A stretch of 7,641 nucleotides of DNA from JBOFGK01 sp051649085 (lineage in GTDB: Bacteria > Bacillota_I > Bacilli_A > UBA3375), in assembly GCA_051649085.1 (NCBI GenBank), contig JBOFGK010000038.1, forward strand, positions 1 through 7,641. The letters are read 5' to 3'. Of the stretch, positions 6,740 to 7,641 are shown piece by piece. The notes under the pieces were generated by a model, which worked only from the letters and a program-made list of their open reading frames with translations, had not been told where the DNA came from and ran no database searches. Numbering within the stretch: position 1 is the stretch's first letter; every line of letters starts with the position of its first letter. The position numbers and the translations under genes are program-made.

Positions 6740-6760
6740 CTCCGTTCACTAAGCACGGAG
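6740..6760 (+). promoter_or_regulatory. Hairpin enclosing the Shine-Dalgarno of the next gene
   Basis: CTCCGT (6740-6745) pairs perfectly with ACGGAG (6755-6760) across a 9-base loop. The right arm contains GGAG (6757-6760), 8 bases before ATG 6769, so pairing would hide the ribosome binding site. If transcription starts from the GATAAT at 6732, the left arm would be partly lost, so the fold needs a start farther upstream. Confidence 0.45.
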
Positions 6761-6768
6761 TTATTTTT

Positions 6769-7155
6769 ATGAAGTTAAATGGCATTGAACTGCTCAATCT
6801 AGCTGTAGCAAATGAGCTAAAAGAAGTTTGGGTCGTCAGGTTAGATCCGCCCGATCAGCCCGGCAATCGGGGGCCAGATGGTGACCTGCTCTGGCCGGAG
6901 GTTTTGCTGTGCAAAAATTCTGACGATGCTACTCATCTGGCTGAGTACCTAAGCAAAGCAGCCTTTGATGATTTTTCTGATTTTATGGCCGCAGAAGAAG
7001 ACGAGGAAATCCATTCAGTACCTCAGGATGCAGATCAGTACATAGTTGCGCTCTGTAAAAGCGTTCAAAGGTACAGATACGCATGGCTGGTAGAGCCAAG
7101 CATCAAAAGCATCTCACAAATCACCTTGCTTAAGGAGGCTTTTCAACATGATTAA
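6769..7155 (+). CDS. Hypothetical acidic soluble protein, 128 aa
   Basis: The start at ATG 6769 is supported by GGAG 8 bases upstream; an in-frame ATG at 6706 has no ribosome binding site and lies in the promoter-like segment. The product begins MKLNGIELLNLAVANELKEV and has no signal peptide or membrane segment. It carries a Pro/Gly/Asp-rich loop around 27-39, an LLWPEVLLCK strand-like piece (40-49), and an acidic run AAEEDEE (74-80). The middle (about 55-75) is likely helical. I do not recognise a family. It overlaps the following gene by 8 bases, so the two are co-transcribed and probably coupled. Codon use is less AT-biased than in the defence operon. It probably belongs to the host element's backbone; a conjugation-linked role is only inferred from the following exported protein and the integrase in the same window. 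Confidence 0.8.
   Translation: MKLNGIELLNLAVANELKEVWVVRLDPPDQPGNRGPDGDLLWPEVLLCKNSDDATHLAEYLSKAAFDDFSDFMAAEEDEEIHSVPQDADQYIVALCKSVQRYRYAWLVEPSIKSISQITLLKEAFQHD
7132..7138 (+). promoter_or_regulatory. Strong ribosome binding site AAGGAGG for the exported protein
   Basis: AAGGAGG lies within the end of the 128-aa gene, 9 bases before ATG 7148, and fixes the start of the last gene at the position that overlaps the upstream stop. Confidence 0.8.
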
Positions 7156-7641
7156 AAAGTCATTGAGTTTGCTGGCCTTTGCATTAATTGCATACTCAAA
7201 CATTACACTTGCTCAAGAAAGCGCCACTGTGGGCCAAAAATCCTCACAGGAAAAGCGCACCCAAAAAGAAACCACGCTGAACGATGAGACCAGCATGGAG
7301 TTACAACGCCAAAAAGGAGAAGAAGCAAGAAAAGGTGAGGAAAAAAGAGACACGACTTCCACGTCAGCTCGACATGCAAGCGAAGCATCATCTAGGCAGC
7401 AATATCAAAATGCTCGCCGTCTTTCAGTAAAAACAGCACCACTTTCTATTCTCATAGAGCTATTTGCCTATGTCGAAAAAGGCAAATCTGTGAGAGGGAA
7501 AACAGCAAACCTCATCAGAAATTGTTCGCTCATTACAAACCCACAAGCGCCACAATTTCCAGAGCTAGAACCCAAACCCTTAGTTACAAGCGTGCAGGCC
7601 TGCATGGCCTGGAACAAAGAAAAAACACTGGGACAATGCCA
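7148..7641 (+). CDS. Exported hypothetical protein, 3' end outside window
   Basis: The frame starts at ATG 7148, inside the end of the upstream gene, and stays open to the window edge (164 codons seen). Residues 1-22 form a clear Sec signal peptide: basic MIKK, hydrophobic LSLLAFALIA, then a likely cleavage at TLA/QE after Ala22. There is no lipobox Cys at that point, so a periplasmic or secreted protein rather than a lipoprotein is expected. Residues 25-85 are very polar, rich in K, E, Q, T and S, probably extended or coiled. A second part from about 86 has a hydrophobic ILIELFAYV helix (101-109) and three Cys (126, 152, 164) that could form disulfides in the periplasm. No family is recognised. 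Exported proteins of this kind occur in transfer operons of conjugative elements, which would suit the context but is not shown. Confidence 0.8.
   Translation, partial: MIKKSLSLLAFALIAYSNITLAQESATVGQKSSQEKRTQKETTLNDETSMELQRQKGEEARKGEEKRDTTSTSARHASEASSRQQYQNARRLSVKTAPLSILIELFAYVEKGKSVRGKTANLIRNCSLITNPQAPQFPELEPKPLVTSVQACMAWNKEKTLGQC

Larger units (their letters stand above)
6165..6768. other. Long non-coding, repeat-rich region between cargo and downstream genes
   Basis: About 600 bases separate the STAND stop from the next supported start, with no frame of coding quality on either strand. The segment holds five related 21-23 bp repeats, a perfect 13-bp inverted repeat, two activator-like boxes and a hairpin over the next Shine-Dalgarno, each listed separately. 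Base composition shifts here from the AT-rich cargo to the more balanced right-hand genes. The density of repeats fits an origin (oriT or oriV) or a complex promoter of the host element; the sequence alone does not decide which. Confidence 0.6.

Noticed and set aside
6706..6768. N-terminal extension of the 128-aa protein from ATG 6706
   Set aside because: No Shine-Dalgarno precedes it, and the segment carries the promoter-like GATAAT, the dyads and the ribosome binding site for ATG 6769.

Overview
The window looks like part of an integrated mobile element from a Gram-negative bacterium, probably a gammaproteobacterium. The lineage is a guess from integrase style, Shine-Dalgarno use and the exported protein at the right; no rRNA, tRNA or housekeeping gene is present to fix it. 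The left edge (2-199) holds the last 65 codons of a phage/island-type tyrosine recombinase. A possible 51-codon gene (183-338, minus strand) overlaps its 3' end. The stretch from about 340 to 595 has no convincing gene but carries several short palindromes and a candidate promoter for the cargo.

The centre (611-6164) is a clearly AT-rich two-gene operon. The first gene encodes a ComEC-like metallo-beta-lactamase-fold hydrolase (387 aa). Four bases later comes a 1461-aa protein with an N-terminal trypsin-like protease, a STAND P-loop NTPase and a long C-terminal region. The pairing matches the AVAST/Avs class of NLR-like anti-phage systems, closest to the type I composition (MBL hydrolase plus protease-STAND) but with no extra gene between the two. 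The inferred model is that the C-terminal region senses an invader protein, the STAND module oligomerises with ATP, and the protease and MBL enzyme act as effectors.

From 6165 to 6768 there is about 600 bases without a supported gene, but it is dense in structure: five degenerate 21-23 bp repeats, mostly 32-33 bp apart; a perfect 13-bp inverted repeat; two copies of a CCAAAT-GGGC-TTTGG box; and a hairpin that would hide the next gene's Shine-Dalgarno. This suggests a control region or an origin (oriT/oriV-like) of the host element.

The right end (6769-7641) is visibly less AT-rich. It carries two overlapping genes: a 128-aa acidic soluble protein and the start of an exported, charged protein that runs off the window. 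They look like backbone genes of the element, perhaps a conjugation-related operon, and I cannot name either. The defence operon therefore appears to sit as cargo between a recombinase and the element's own genes.
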